Position numbers and translations under genes: made by a program. A stretch of DNA of 49,336 bases from Planctomycetota bacterium. Its GTDB lineage: Bacteria > Planctomycetota > Planctomycetia > Pirellulales > Pirellulaceae. Shown here in pieces: positions 33,464-42,562 of the stretch. The DNA is taken from assembly GCA_029259935.1 (NCBI GenBank), contig JAJDEH010000072.1:1-49336 (forward strand), given 5' to 3'. Each line of letters starts with the position of its first letter. Positions within the stretch are counted from its first letter, which is position 1. The notes under the pieces are model-generated. The model saw only the letters and a list, made by a program, of their open reading frames with translations, searched no databases and had not been told where the DNA came from.

Positions 33464-34042
33464 ATGCTCAATTCAATCCTACGATATGCGATGCTGATCG
33501 TGGTGGTCATCGGTCTTCGACACGAGGTGCTTGCCCAGCCACCAGTCGATCGCCCACCCCAGCCGCGAGATTCTGAGCGTGAGGAAACAAAGCCCGCGCC
33601 GTTAAAACCACCTCAGCTTGAACTGACTGGCGTAGCGATATCGACCAAAGCCTGTTCGCTGACGTTCAAACTTTGGAATCACAACAACCGGGCCATTGGC
33701 TATTTGGGATACGCGCCTGACTCATTTTCGCCCCCATTGCCGAAAGGGATGCTGATCCACGGCATGCAGTTCAAGAGCAACGGCAAGTGGCAGAAGTACC
33801 CATTGGGATACTGCGGCACGGGACTGACGTTTCTGAAGCTGGCTCCCATGCGCCACGAAGAGTTTTCTGTTTCGGTGGTCGATGATTTTGCGGCCAATTG
33901 GGAAGCGGTCAAAGTAGGAGTCACCTGGAGCGGCGTGGACGACCAAGATCTGGCCACGGCGTTTGCGAACAGCAAGATGAGTTTCGTGGCGTGGAGTGAA
34001 GAAATCACCCGCAAAGAGGTTGATTCGCTTAAGAGGGATTAG
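33464..34042 (+). CDS. Secreted protein of unknown function
   Basis: A 192-residue protein. The ATG at 33464 has GGGAG six bases upstream and opens a signal peptide (ILRYAMLIVVVIGLRHEVLA). A proline-rich stretch (PPVDRPPQPRDSEREETKPA) leads to a beta-sandwich-like domain (CSLTFKLWNHNNRAIGYLGY, HEEFSVSVVDDFAANWEAVK). No family recognised. It converges on the ADP-ribosylglycohydrolase gene. Confidence 0.7.
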   Translation: MLNSILRYAMLIVVVIGLRHEVLAQPPVDRPPQPRDSEREETKPAPLKPPQLELTGVAISTKACSLTFKLWNHNNRAIGYLGYAPDSFSPPLPKGMLIHGMQFKSNGKWQKYPLGYCGTGLTFLKLAPMRHEEFSVSVVDDFAANWEAVKVGVTWSGVDDQDLATAFANSKMSFVAWSEEITRKEVDSLKRD

Positions 34043-34078
34043 TGCCCGCTCGTCCCAACTCAAGGGGATTGTCTCGGC

Positions 34079-35005
34079 CTAGCCTACAATCTCGGACAGT
34101 TGTTTTGCGAGTTGCAAGACATAAGAACGTCCTTTGATTTCATCTTCCACGCTGTCGAGAAGCCGCTGCGAGATGCCTTCGATTCCAATATGCGCTCCGG
34201 CCAGTGCTCCCGCCATGGCGGCAATGGTATCGGTATCTCCGCCAAGATAGATAGCGCGGGCAACCACCTGCTCGTAGGAATCTGGCGAGAACAGAAAGCA
34301 AGAAATCGCAGTGACGACGGAATCGAGCGCGGCGATCCCGTTGCCAAGCTGGCTCAGTTCTTGCTCGTCCTTGAGATGGGTCGCGCAAGTTATGCGATCG
34401 CGAAACTCCGCGTTCCGGCAACGCTCCAGCAGCAGGTCGAAAACATGCGGAGATTCGAATTTATCTCCACTGGCGACAACAGTGCCGACCGCCAAAGCAA
34501 GCAATTGAGCTCCTTCAATCCCCAACGGATGGGTATGCGTGGGTCGCGCCGATCGCTCTGCTTGCTCGGCAAGCTCGTCCAAGTTCTGATGAAAAACCAA
34601 ACCGACCGGAGCGACTCGCATGGCCGCGCCATTGCCGTAGGAACCGCCGGGAAAAACTCGTTCCGCCAACGCCCGATAGTCTTCCTGATCCTCCATTGCA
34701 CCCAAAACGCGCCGCGCGCCACGACCGTAGCCTCGGTGCGGTTCGTAATTGGCGACGAAACATTCGCACAAGGTACTCTCGACAATTTGCCGATCTCGAA
34801 CCAGCGATTCTGCCACACCGATCGCCATTTGCGTATCATCCGTGTAGTACCACGGCGCAGGCGGCGGGTTGCTGAGGATGTTTGCCGCCGCCGGATAAAT
34901 GCGCGAAATGTAATTCGGAGGCTGACCCTCAACATGGGCTCCCAGCGCATCGCCGATCATCAATCCGCACAGACAGCCGGCAAATCGATCCTGCAACGAG
35001 ATCAC
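34079..35005 (-). CDS. ADP-ribosylglycohydrolase family protein
   Basis: A 308-residue protein with the DraG/ARH pattern: RFAGCLCGLMIGDALGAHVE, YYTDDTQMAIGVAESL, GGSYGNGAAMRVAPVGLVF, HTHPLGIEGAQLLALA, and IYLGGDTDTIAAMAGALAGA. The T-D-D and G-G-D-T-D motifs supply the two-magnesium site. Such enzymes remove ADP-ribose from proteins or small molecules; target unknown. 35 bases separate it from the upstream hypothetical gene. Confidence 0.95.
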   Translation of the reverse strand: MISLQDRFAGCLCGLMIGDALGAHVEGQPPNYISRIYPAAANILSNPPPAPWYYTDDTQMAIGVAESLVRDRQIVESTLCECFVANYEPHRGYGRGARRVLGAMEDQEDYRALAERVFPGGSYGNGAAMRVAPVGLVFHQNLDELAEQAERSARPTHTHPLGIEGAQLLALAVGTVVASGDKFESPHVFDLLLERCRNAEFRDRITCATHLKDEQELSQLGNGIAALDSVVTAISCFLFSPDSYEQVVARAIYLGGDTDTIAAMAGALAGAHIGIEGISQRLLDSVEDEIKGRSYVLQLAKQLSEIVG

Positions 35006-35040
35006 ACTACCCGCCTCCCTCGCACCACGGCAACGATTGG

Positions 35041-35784
35041 CTATTTGATCGCAATCGTCTGCTGCAGCGGCTGCAGGACGTTTTCGATCACGTAGTTGTC
35101 GATCATGTCGCCGCAGATTTGCGACAAGCGTTCCATGGCCGACAAGTAAGTTTCACCGGCATCCAAACTGCCGTAACGGCGCGCCGTGAAATAGACGCTT
35201 AATTGCTCTTCCGGATACTCGCCGGTTCGCACGTGGTAGGCGCTGGTGCGAGTTTCGATACTCAATCGGCATTGAATGCGGCAATCCTCGTCCATCGCGA
35301 ACTGAATCGACGGTTCATTACACAGCAGCGTCATGCCGGAGACTTCGGTCATCTTGTCGAAGGCGGGAATCACGCCCAGCGCTTCGGCCAACAACTGGCT
35401 ATGGTTCCCCCGATACGTGAAATCAAATCCATACATCACGTTGAGCGATTCGCAGTCTAGCGGCGATACCGACAGGCAATAGGGAACCAAGTCCAGGACC
35501 AGCCGATGTTGCTCGAACGCGTCGTCGACGGATTCCGGGTTCACCGCGCCGGAGCAAATTCGGCGCGGGTCGACCGTGGCCCACCGATAGTTTCCCCGAT
35601 CCTTGTCTTCTTCCAGCACAAATTCGTTGCGCTCGCGACCATAAAAATTGCGCATTTTGGGATATTTTTTCTGCACTTGTTCGAAAAAGTGCAAAACGGT
35701 CTCACGACTTTGTGGCAGATCCATCTCCGTGTTGAGGTTCATATTGACGTAAAAATCGTCACTGCAACTTGCGTAGCGGCTCAT
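35041..35784 (-). CDS. Hypothetical planctomycete protein
   Basis: A 247-residue protein with no signal peptide or membrane helix. Segments such as HFFEQVQKKYPKMRNFYGRE, PYCLSVSPLDCESLNVMYGF and IQCRLSIETRTSAYHVRTGE suggest a soluble alpha/beta protein. No function recognised. ATG at 35784 with AAAGGA nine bases upstream. Likely cotranscribed with the ADP-ribosylglycohydrolase gene, which starts 35 bases after its stop. Confidence 0.75.
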   Translation of the reverse strand: MSRYASCSDDFYVNMNLNTEMDLPQSRETVLHFFEQVQKKYPKMRNFYGRERNEFVLEEDKDRGNYRWATVDPRRICSGAVNPESVDDAFEQHRLVLDLVPYCLSVSPLDCESLNVMYGFDFTYRGNHSQLLAEALGVIPAFDKMTEVSGMTLLCNEPSIQFAMDEDCRIQCRLSIETRTSAYHVRTGEYPEEQLSVYFTARRYGSLDAGETYLSAMERLSQICGDMIDNYVIENVLQPLQQTIAIK

Positions 35785-35989
35785 CACAGAAGATCCTTTC
35801 GTGGAAAGGGTAGATTAGAATCGCTTCCTGCGTTCGAGAAATCCAAAGAATGGATGTCTTAAAGTGCAGTATAAAATGGGGCCGCTCATGGTGTCAAAGC
35901 CGCCCGCGCGATAGCATGAATCAAGTTAGTGAATTGTATGGCTTCAGGACCTGTTGACAAACCGGCATAATGAAACACGGACGCCAAGG

Positions 35990-36520
35990 ATGCACGAGAT
36001 TGACGATAACGAGGCTTTTATTGCGACTTTCCGAAGTTCACTCGGCTGGTTCGCCCTGGCGGTCTCTTGTGAACAGGTGGTGGCCTTGACATTTGGCCGC
36101 CGTTCACGTTCGGCCGCGCTCGCGGCGATTGGCGCGCGAACCAACCTGCAAGATTCCACCGACTCGATAACCAGCCACCTAATCGAACGGCTGCAGAGGT
36201 TCGCCGATGGCGAGCCCGACGATTTCCTGGACGTGGAACTTTCAGAAGTCGGATTGACGCCGTTTGGACGTCGCGTGGTACACCATTGCCGACGAATCGG
36301 CTTTGGCGACACGCTTACGTATGGACAACTGGCGGCCAAGGCGGGTTCGCCTCGAGCAGCGCGGGCGGTCGGAAACGTGATGGCCCATAACCGTTTTCCA
36401 ATTATTGTCCCCTGCCACCGAGTACTCGGGGCGGGCGGCTTGGGCGGTTATTCAGCGCCTGACGGATTGAAGATGAAAAAGCGATTGCTGCAGTTGGAAG
36501 GCCGCCTTACAACGGCGTAA
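35990..36520 (+). CDS. ogt: Methylated-DNA-protein-cysteine methyltransferase
   Basis: A 176-residue protein with the DNA-repair methyltransferase core: LTPFGRRVVHHCRRIGFGDT, TYGQLAAKAGSPRAARAVGN, and the active site IIVPCHRVLGAGGLGGYS, whose cysteine accepts the alkyl group from O6-alkylguanine. The ATG at 35990 is chosen; an in-frame TTG at 35954 with AGGA four bases upstream is a real alternative. The N-terminal region (SSLGWFALAVSCEQVVALTF) is the usual ribonuclease-H-like domain. Confidence 0.93.
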   Translation: MHEIDDNEAFIATFRSSLGWFALAVSCEQVVALTFGRRSRSAALAAIGARTNLQDSTDSITSHLIERLQRFADGEPDDFLDVELSEVGLTPFGRRVVHHCRRIGFGDTLTYGQLAAKAGSPRAARAVGNVMAHNRFPIIVPCHRVLGAGGLGGYSAPDGLKMKKRLLQLEGRLTTA

Positions 36521-36571
36521 CCGGGCTGGCTAACGCCGGGGCTCGCCATGAGTACTTCGTAACGCGACGAT

Positions 36572-38968
36572 CTACTTTTCCACGGCTTCAGCTTCAGCTT
36601 CAGCTTCAACAGTCGTGGGCTCCTCGACCTTGCAGGTCGCGGAGGCGTGGCCACGCTGTGATAACAATCGCTGGGCTTCCTTCAGCACGAACTTATGGTC
36701 CATGAACGGTTCGTAGCTGATATCTTGCCAGAGTACCATCCCGTCGCCGTCGATGATGAAAGTGCCGTGAAGCGGCTGGTTCTCAAAGTCGTCGAACGCT
36801 CGGTAGGTTTTGAAAACATCCATTTCGGCATTCGCCAACAGCGGAATCGGCATCGGGCCGCCATCGTAGTTCTCGACCGACCGCTTGAGTCCCTCGTGAT
36901 CGTCGCTGCTGATGGCCAACATCGAAATGCCGGCTGATTCAAAATCGGACATCACCGGCCCAAAGGCTTGCAACTGCTCGGCACAGTGCAGACATCCAAA
37001 TCCCAAGTAAAAGATCAGCACGTGCGGCTTTCCTCGCAGTTGCTTGGAGGCGAACACGGCCTGCTTTTCATCCTGAAGGGCGAACGCGGGTGCCGGCGAC
37101 GGCTGCCAGCGAAACGGCCCTAGCGAATCCAAGGCGGGACGTTCAGAAATGTCGCTGGCCAGTGGCTTGACGACTCGCCAATCGGCCGGATGGCCCAGCT
37201 CTTTGGCAATCGGGCCCAGGTCAGCAAACAGCGGAACATCCAAATCGATGGACGAGGAAAGGTCACGCAACTTCTTGAACGCTTCACCGGCTTCTTCGCG
37301 TTTTCCCGCTTGCCAATAAGCGGCAATCAAATGCGTCAGTGGCAAAACTTCGTTACGCTTCGATTCGGAGTATTTGCGAAGCTGTTCGAGGGCTTCGTCC
37401 GTCTTTCCAGCGGCCAACTTGGCCCTAGCTTGCAAGGTTGCGTTGGCTCCCGCCTGCGTCAGCAAAGTAACCGCGAGTTCGGCGTCGCCCTGGGCGAAAG
37501 CTCGTTGGCCTCGGACAAACTTGACCGCTTTTTCCAGATTACGAATCTTAGTGGCGAACTTCTTCTCCGCAGCCTTTTTCGCCTTATCGATGTCTTTCTG
37601 CTCTTTTCCCTGCTCTATAACTTTCTTTTCCGCTTCCGCGACGGCGTTGTCCCGGTCTTTCGTTTGCTTATCGAACCGTGTCTGAATTTCGCCCAATGCC
37701 GTCTCACCCTTTGCCGCGTCACCGCCGCGAAAATGGGCCGTGGCCAAATACTGCAATCGCTTGACTTGCTCGTCTTCTTTTTCCGTGGGTTCCAAATACC
37801 CGCTGTCGCATAACTCAATGGTCTCTTTCCACAATTCGAAATTCGAGAGTACATTGAACAGCCTGAGCCGGCCGTAATAAGTGCTGCCGCGCCGAGAAAG
37901 CGTGTTGTGCTTAGGATGACGGGGCAACGAGACCATATTCTTGGCCAGATTGACCGCGTCATGAACGCGGCCAATGTAGATCATGTTGCGAATCAGCCAC
38001 TCGTTGTTGTGAGCAAAGTTGTGGATCTGATCGGGCAGGACGCGGTCACGCATCATGTGGGCGTGATCGACGCGGGCCGAAGCCTCTTGCTGCCAGACGG
38101 CGTCTTGATAGCGTTTCACGCGTGAATAAATATGCCCCGGCATATGCCACATATGGGCGATGCCCGGCGAACCTTGGCCGCACACGGCCGCCGACGTGAG
38201 CGCTTGTTCGGGTTTCCGTCCGTCCCACAGGTGAATACGAAAATGGTGCGCCGGATGAAGCGGCTTGACTGCAATGATGTCCTTGATCAGAGCATCCACC
38301 GCGAAGTAGCTAACGATGGGAATGCTGCTGGAACGATTACGGTAGATTTGCAGAGCCAAAAACGCCTTGGCTTCCAGGTCGTCCGGATACTTGGCCAGGA
38401 TTTCTTCCAGCGCTTTGGTGTACTGCTCGGAACGCTGCTTGCGTTTCGAGCTGCCGGCCTTGAAGTAGGCGTTCAACGCGTCCAAATACATCTTCTCTCG
38501 TTCGTCGCAGTTTTCGCGAAGTTTCACCGCTTCGGCAATGAACCCCTTGGCGCGTTTATCATTGCTCAGATTCGCCAGCGCCGCGCCCCAATAGGCCATC
38601 GCGCATTTGGGATCCAAGGAAGCCGCATGCCGAAATGACCGTTCGGCTTCCAGCGTCCAGAAGCCATGCAATTGGCCGACGCCTTGGTTAATAAATTTTT
38701 GAACTTCTTCATTTTTGGTCGTAACCGGGAATTCAACATTGCCCGTTCCGCCCATCAAGTAGGCCTTTTGGCGGGGGCCTTCATTGAACGCCTCACCGTG
38801 ATAGGAATGGCCGGCAAGCTGTCCCGATTCCTCGACCTTCGGTTCACCGGCGTCCTTGGCCGCGGCGTCGGTCGCCGGTACGTCCTGCTTTGGATCCTGC
38901 CCATGGGCGGAACAAGCTAACAAGATCACTCCAAACAGAACGGTGAATGTGAGTAGGTTTTTGCTCAT
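36572..38968 (-). CDS. Secreted TPR protein with C-terminal redoxin domain
   Basis: A 798-residue protein. The ATG at 38968 opens a signal peptide (LLTFTVLFGVILLACSAHG). Residues about 60-610 are helical TPR-like repeats, including FWTLEAERSFRHAASLDPKC and HMWHMPGHIYSRVKRYQDA, with a lysine/glutamate-rich coiled coil near the middle. The C-terminal 150 residues are an AhpC/TSA-type redoxin with a CLHC motif (GFGCLHCAEQL) and GTFIIDGDGMVLWQDIS. It ends in a low-complexity AEAEAEAV tail. Probably a periplasmic thiol enzyme fused to a scaffold. Confidence 0.85.
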   Translation of the reverse strand: MSKNLLTFTVLFGVILLACSAHGQDPKQDVPATDAAAKDAGEPKVEESGQLAGHSYHGEAFNEGPRQKAYLMGGTGNVEFPVTTKNEEVQKFINQGVGQLHGFWTLEAERSFRHAASLDPKCAMAYWGAALANLSNDKRAKGFIAEAVKLRENCDEREKMYLDALNAYFKAGSSKRKQRSEQYTKALEEILAKYPDDLEAKAFLALQIYRNRSSSIPIVSYFAVDALIKDIIAVKPLHPAHHFRIHLWDGRKPEQALTSAAVCGQGSPGIAHMWHMPGHIYSRVKRYQDAVWQQEASARVDHAHMMRDRVLPDQIHNFAHNNEWLIRNMIYIGRVHDAVNLAKNMVSLPRHPKHNTLSRRGSTYYGRLRLFNVLSNFELWKETIELCDSGYLEPTEKEDEQVKRLQYLATAHFRGGDAAKGETALGEIQTRFDKQTKDRDNAVAEAEKKVIEQGKEQKDIDKAKKAAEKKFATKIRNLEKAVKFVRGQRAFAQGDAELAVTLLTQAGANATLQARAKLAAGKTDEALEQLRKYSESKRNEVLPLTHLIAAYWQAGKREEAGEAFKKLRDLSSSIDLDVPLFADLGPIAKELGHPADWRVVKPLASDISERPALDSLGPFRWQPSPAPAFALQDEKQAVFASKQLRGKPHVLIFYLGFGCLHCAEQLQAFGPVMSDFESAGISMLAISSDDHEGLKRSVENYDGGPMPIPLLANAEMDVFKTYRAFDDFENQPLHGTFIIDGDGMVLWQDISYEPFMDHKFVLKEAQRLLSQRGHASATCKVEEPTTVEAEAEAEAVEK

Positions 38969-39234
38969 GGAAACCTGGTGGGTGGTTAAAAAGGGAAGGA
39001 AGCCGTTACGCCAAAGCACGTTCAGCGTAGGGTGGCGGGCCAAAAATTTCAAGTCTTTACAGGGGGTACGGCCATGGATTGCGGGTTATGTCGAATGTGG
39101 GGCTTGTCTTGCCGCCACCCACACCCAAAACTGGAACGAACAAGCTACAATAAATCAAGATTTCAGCGTTTTCCATGAACCTACCCGCCTTTTCAGCATC
39201 CCGTGTCCCACTCACGGGTCGGAGACAACCAACC

Positions 39235-39960
39235 ATGAGATTATCCGTTTTGGTGACCGGCGTTTTCCTTCTGACGTCCCTCGCGACTCAACCAGTATGG
39301 GCCCAGGGCTCGGATCTTCCCGCTCCCAAGTCGAGCGGCAAGGTGCCGAAATCGGCAACGGGCAAGATGAGCTACGCCATTGGCTACGACATCGGCCAGA
39401 ATATCCTCAACGCCGGCGTCGACTTGGAGACGGAAGTGATCATCCAAGGAATGAAGGATGCGCTGGCGAAGGCCAAGCCTTCATTGACCAAAGACCAATT
39501 GGAAGAGGCAATGAAGAGCTTTCAGAAGGAAGTTCGAACGGCCCAGTCAGGCCGCATCAAGAAGCTGTTGGAAAAGAACAAGAAGGAAGGTAGCGCATAT
39601 CTAAAAGCGAACAAATCGAAGCCTGGCGTGAAGACTCTGGCCAGCGGCTTGCAGTATAAAGTGATCAAGTCGGGCAAGGGAAAGACACCGAAACTGACGG
39701 ACAAGGTGAAGACGCACTATCGCGGCACGCTGATCGACGGAACGGAATTCGATAGTTCCTATGCTCGCAAGATGCCGGCCGAATTTGAAGTTCAGGGCGT
39801 CATTCGCGGGTGGACGGAAGCACTGCAGAAAATGAAAGTCGGCGACAAATGGCAACTGTTCGTGCCGTCGGATTTGGCGTATGGCGAACGAGGTAGCCCC
39901 GGAATCGAACCGAACACGATGCTGATCTTCGAGATTGAATTGCTCGATATTGTGAAGTAA
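39235..39960 (+). CDS. FKBP-type peptidyl-prolyl isomerase, exported
   Basis: A 241-residue protein: signal peptide (LSVLVTGVFLLTSLATQPVWA), FKBP N-terminal dimerisation domain (SYAIGYDIGQNILNAGVDLE), a helical linker, and an FKBP domain (LQYKVIKSGKGKTPKLTDKV, VKTHYRGTLIDGTEFDSSY, VIRGWTEALQKMKVGDKWQL, LAYGERGSPG). This is the FkpA/Mip layout of periplasmic folding catalysts. The ATG at 39235 is preferred to an in-frame ATG at 39175, which would bury the signal sequence. Confidence 0.95.
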   Translation: MRLSVLVTGVFLLTSLATQPVWAQGSDLPAPKSSGKVPKSATGKMSYAIGYDIGQNILNAGVDLETEVIIQGMKDALAKAKPSLTKDQLEEAMKSFQKEVRTAQSGRIKKLLEKNKKEGSAYLKANKSKPGVKTLASGLQYKVIKSGKGKTPKLTDKVKTHYRGTLIDGTEFDSSYARKMPAEFEVQGVIRGWTEALQKMKVGDKWQLFVPSDLAYGERGSPGIEPNTMLIFEIELLDIVK

Positions 39961-40009
39961 CTCGGGTGTACGGCGGCGCTTCAAGGCTGTCTACTAAATA
40001 GATCGTTCA

Positions 40010-40040
40010 ACCGCTTGCCCGTGCCAACGGGGAGTTGGAG
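40010..40040. repeat. Degenerate copy of the palindromic repeat seen at 5791
   Basis: On the minus strand CTCCAACTCCCCGTTGGCAC, compared with TCAAACTCCCCCTTGGCAAG at 5786. Similar order and composition with several mismatches. Confidence 0.4.
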
Positions 40041-40108
40041 GGTCGTCGTTGGCTTCGCGGAACAATCACTCTATTCCATTTTTCACCCTGGTGATCTAGA
40101 AGACTTTC

Positions 40109-40963
40109 GTGTTCCAACAACAGATGTTCGTGGGCGACGAAGTGGGTCTTAACTATGCGGAAGGCCCCGACCACGGCCCGCCGTTGGTCATGGTGCATGG
40201 CGTGCTGCGATGTTGGCAAGACTTCGCCCCGTTGTTCCCCGCCCTGTCTTGCCGCTGGCAGATCTTCGCGCCCGACCTGCGCGGCCACGGAAAATCGCAA
40301 CGCGCGCCTGGACACTATCTCGTCCGCGACTACGTGCGCGACATGGTCCAATTCGTGCGTGACGCCATGGACGAGCCGTGCGTGATCCATGGGCATTCTC
40401 TGGGCGCGATGGTAGCCGCCGCCGTGGCTGCCGAACTGCCCGGCCAAGTACGGGCCATTATCATGGAGGACCCGCCTTTCGATACGATGGGCGAGCAGAT
40501 TAAGGAAACGTCATTTTTCAGTCTGTTCAATGGTATCCACGGCTTGGTAGGCCGCGGCCTGGACACCGACAACCTGGCCAAGCAATTGGCGGAAATGTTG
40601 ATTGGCAGCCCCGGTGACGAGCACTGGATTCGGCTCGGCGATGTGCGCGATCCCGTCTCATTGCGGTTTGTCGCGAAGTGCCTGACATCCGTCGACCCCG
40701 ATGTACTCAAGCCGATCGTCGCCGGCCGCTGGCTGGCCGATTTTCACCAAGATGAGGTTCTGCGTCGCGTCGAATGCCCCGCATTGATCCTGCAAGCCGA
40801 TGAAAAGTCCGGTGGCATGCTCGCCGATGAAGACGCGACCGCCGTGGCCGCAGCGCTCAAAAAGAGTCTGCTGGTGAAAGTACTGGGATCTGGACACCTG
40901 ATCCATTGGTCACGCGCCGACAAAACTCTGGAAATGGTGAACGGTTTCCTGGAATCGCTTTAG
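40109..40963 (+). CDS. Alpha/beta hydrolase
   Basis: A 284-residue protein with the alpha/beta-hydrolase core: LVMVHGVLRCWQDFAPLFPA (oxyanion loop), FAPDLRGHGKS, nucleophile elbow IHGHSLGAMVA, ILQADEKSGGMLADEDA (acid strand), and the catalytic histidine in GSGHLIHWSRAD. Substrate unknown. The GTG at 40109 is taken as the start; an ATG at 40124 is possible. Confidence 0.92.
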   Translation: MFQQQMFVGDEVGLNYAEGPDHGPPLVMVHGVLRCWQDFAPLFPALSCRWQIFAPDLRGHGKSQRAPGHYLVRDYVRDMVQFVRDAMDEPCVIHGHSLGAMVAAAVAAELPGQVRAIIMEDPPFDTMGEQIKETSFFSLFNGIHGLVGRGLDTDNLAKQLAEMLIGSPGDEHWIRLGDVRDPVSLRFVAKCLTSVDPDVLKPIVAGRWLADFHQDEVLRRVECPALILQADEKSGGMLADEDATAVAAALKKSLLVKVLGSGHLIHWSRADKTLEMVNGFLESL

Positions 40964-41371
40964 GTCCGATCAAGGGTTAGTTTACTTCATCGCCTCTTTT
41001 AACCACGTTCGCCAAAGCGTGGCCGCCGCTGCTTGTGCACGGCCTGCTAGCGGACTGGAATCCTAAATTGGCGACAACCGGGCTTGCACGATTTTGACTA
41101 GTTTTGTACTCCGTGCATCTGGATGTTGTGGTGCTTACGCGCTACCGGCGTCCGACTTGTCTATTCGCCGGATTCGGCAATCGCCGCGGGTCAGTTCGTG
41201 TGGTTCCCAAAGGCCTGGCGGACGACGGCAATCCATCACTTGTTCATCAATCCGTCGACGGGTTTGTTCCATTCAACATCGTCCTAGCAACGTGATCATG
41301 GCAATCGCCATTGCCACGATCAAAAGCTCAAACGGTAAACGATGCACCTGACACGATGACATGGCCGCAAC
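40964..41371. other. Spacer upstream of the polysaccharide operon, with a hairpin
   Basis: No supported gene in 408 bases. A hairpin, TGGCAAT-CGCC-ATTGCCA at 41299-41316, lies 56 bases before the export gene and could be part of its 5' leader or an operator. No clear promoter is seen. Confidence 0.4.
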
Positions 41372-42535
41372 ATGACGACGCCTCTCGCTATTGTTCGGAA
41401 GAAAATCGCCCCCCTCGCTTCAATGACCTATACGCCCCAGCCACTCAAGTGTAAATCCTGGCCGACGTGGAGGCAGTGCGCGGCATGGATTCGATTCGTC
41501 GTGCCCTTGCTCGCCCTCTCCGTCGTGGGATGCCAAAGCGTCGTGTATAAGGCGAGCAATCTGCCGCCCGAATTCCGCGCGGCCCCCGTTAACAATCTGG
41601 AGTCACTCGACTTGACGCAAATCAAGGGCAAGTCGATTCGACGAGACCAGATTTATGATGGCGACATGCTGGAAATCACCGTCGTGTCTGGAGATTTTGA
41701 GGAAGAGCCCGACGTTTGGAGAAGTCGCGTGGTCGAAAATGGCTTCGCCGAATTGCCATTGATTGGCCCGGTGCGATTGTCGGGACTGACGATCATCGAG
41801 GCCCAGCGAGCGATTCAAGAAGCAAGCCGGCAGCGGCAGGTCTTTTTGCGTCCCACGGTTTCCGTGGCAATTGCCGAACGGCGGGTGCATCGGGTCACGG
41901 TGACGGGCGGCGTGGAAGCCCCCGGAGAGTATGAATTGCCCGTGGGTGAAAGCAACTTGATGGCGGCTTTGATTGCGTCGGGCGGGTTGTCCGCGGCAGC
42001 CGGCCGCGAGGTGGAAATCCGCGGCTCCGCGCCGTCCCCAGCGCCAGGCATGTTGACCAGTTATCAAGAAGACGCCGTGCCGCGCGCGGCGGCACACACA
42101 CGCGTTGACTTATTCGACGCGGCCGCACGTGGAACCGGCGATTACCCACTGGCCGACGGAGCGGTCGTCCACGTCCGCAAGCAGCCGACTCGCTATGTCC
42201 AAGTCATTGGCGTGATTGGAAACAAACAGATCGAAGTTCCTCCGAATCGCGAATTCCGATTGCTGGACGCGATCGCCCAGGCGGGCGGACCTCGTTACTC
42301 GCCCTGGGTCAGCAATCGCATCACGGTAATTCGACAACTTCCCAACAGCAACAAGACCATAACCATCAGGCTCTCCTTACGAAAAGCAAAACATGACGGA
42401 CGCGAGAACATCCTCCTGGCATCCGGCGACGTCGTCAGTGTCGATGAAAACGCGGCGACGTTTACATTGGGCACGATGCAAGGGCTTGTTGGAGTTGGCG
42501 CTTCCGCCGTTACCAGCGCGGCCGCGCTTCCATAA
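41372..42535 (+). CDS. Polysaccharide export lipoprotein (Wza-like)
   Basis: A 387-residue protein. A hydrophobic segment ending in a lipobox-like VVGC near residue 54 points to an outer-membrane lipoprotein. It contains a polysaccharide-export domain (YDGDMLEITVVSGDFEEEPD, GFAELPLIGPVRLSGLTIIE) and SLBB-type domains (VTVTGGVEAPGEYELPVGES, VIGVIGNKQIEVPPNREFRL, AIAQAGGPRYSPW). It should form the outer-membrane channel of a Wzx/Wzy capsule or exopolysaccharide pathway. The ATG at 41372 is used; an ATG at 41423 is possible. Starts a three-gene operon. Confidence 0.92.
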   Translation: MTTPLAIVRKKIAPLASMTYTPQPLKCKSWPTWRQCAAWIRFVVPLLALSVVGCQSVVYKASNLPPEFRAAPVNNLESLDLTQIKGKSIRRDQIYDGDMLEITVVSGDFEEEPDVWRSRVVENGFAELPLIGPVRLSGLTIIEAQRAIQEASRQRQVFLRPTVSVAIAERRVHRVTVTGGVEAPGEYELPVGESNLMAALIASGGLSAAAGREVEIRGSAPSPAPGMLTSYQEDAVPRAAAHTRVDLFDAAARGTGDYPLADGAVVHVRKQPTRYVQVIGVIGNKQIEVPPNREFRLLDAIAQAGGPRYSPWVSNRITVIRQLPNSNKTITIRLSLRKAKHDGRENILLASGDVVSVDENAATFTLGTMQGLVGVGASAVTSAAALP

Positions 42536-42562
42536 CTCAACCGTCTGACAGCAAACCGATAC

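Noticed and set aside
32860..33576. A 238-codon plus-strand reading frame across tRNA-Phe and the spacer
   Set aside because: It crosses a tRNA gene and a terminator, shows no protein-like motif, and overlaps the signal-peptide gene starting at 33464 in another frame.
41299..41316. The TGGCAAT/ATTGCCA hairpin as a terminator
   Set aside because: No T tract follows on either strand, so it is listed only as a possible leader or operator element.
41094..41351. Short frames in the spacer before the export gene
   Set aside because: No Shine-Dalgarno, no recognisable motif, and low-complexity shadow-like composition.
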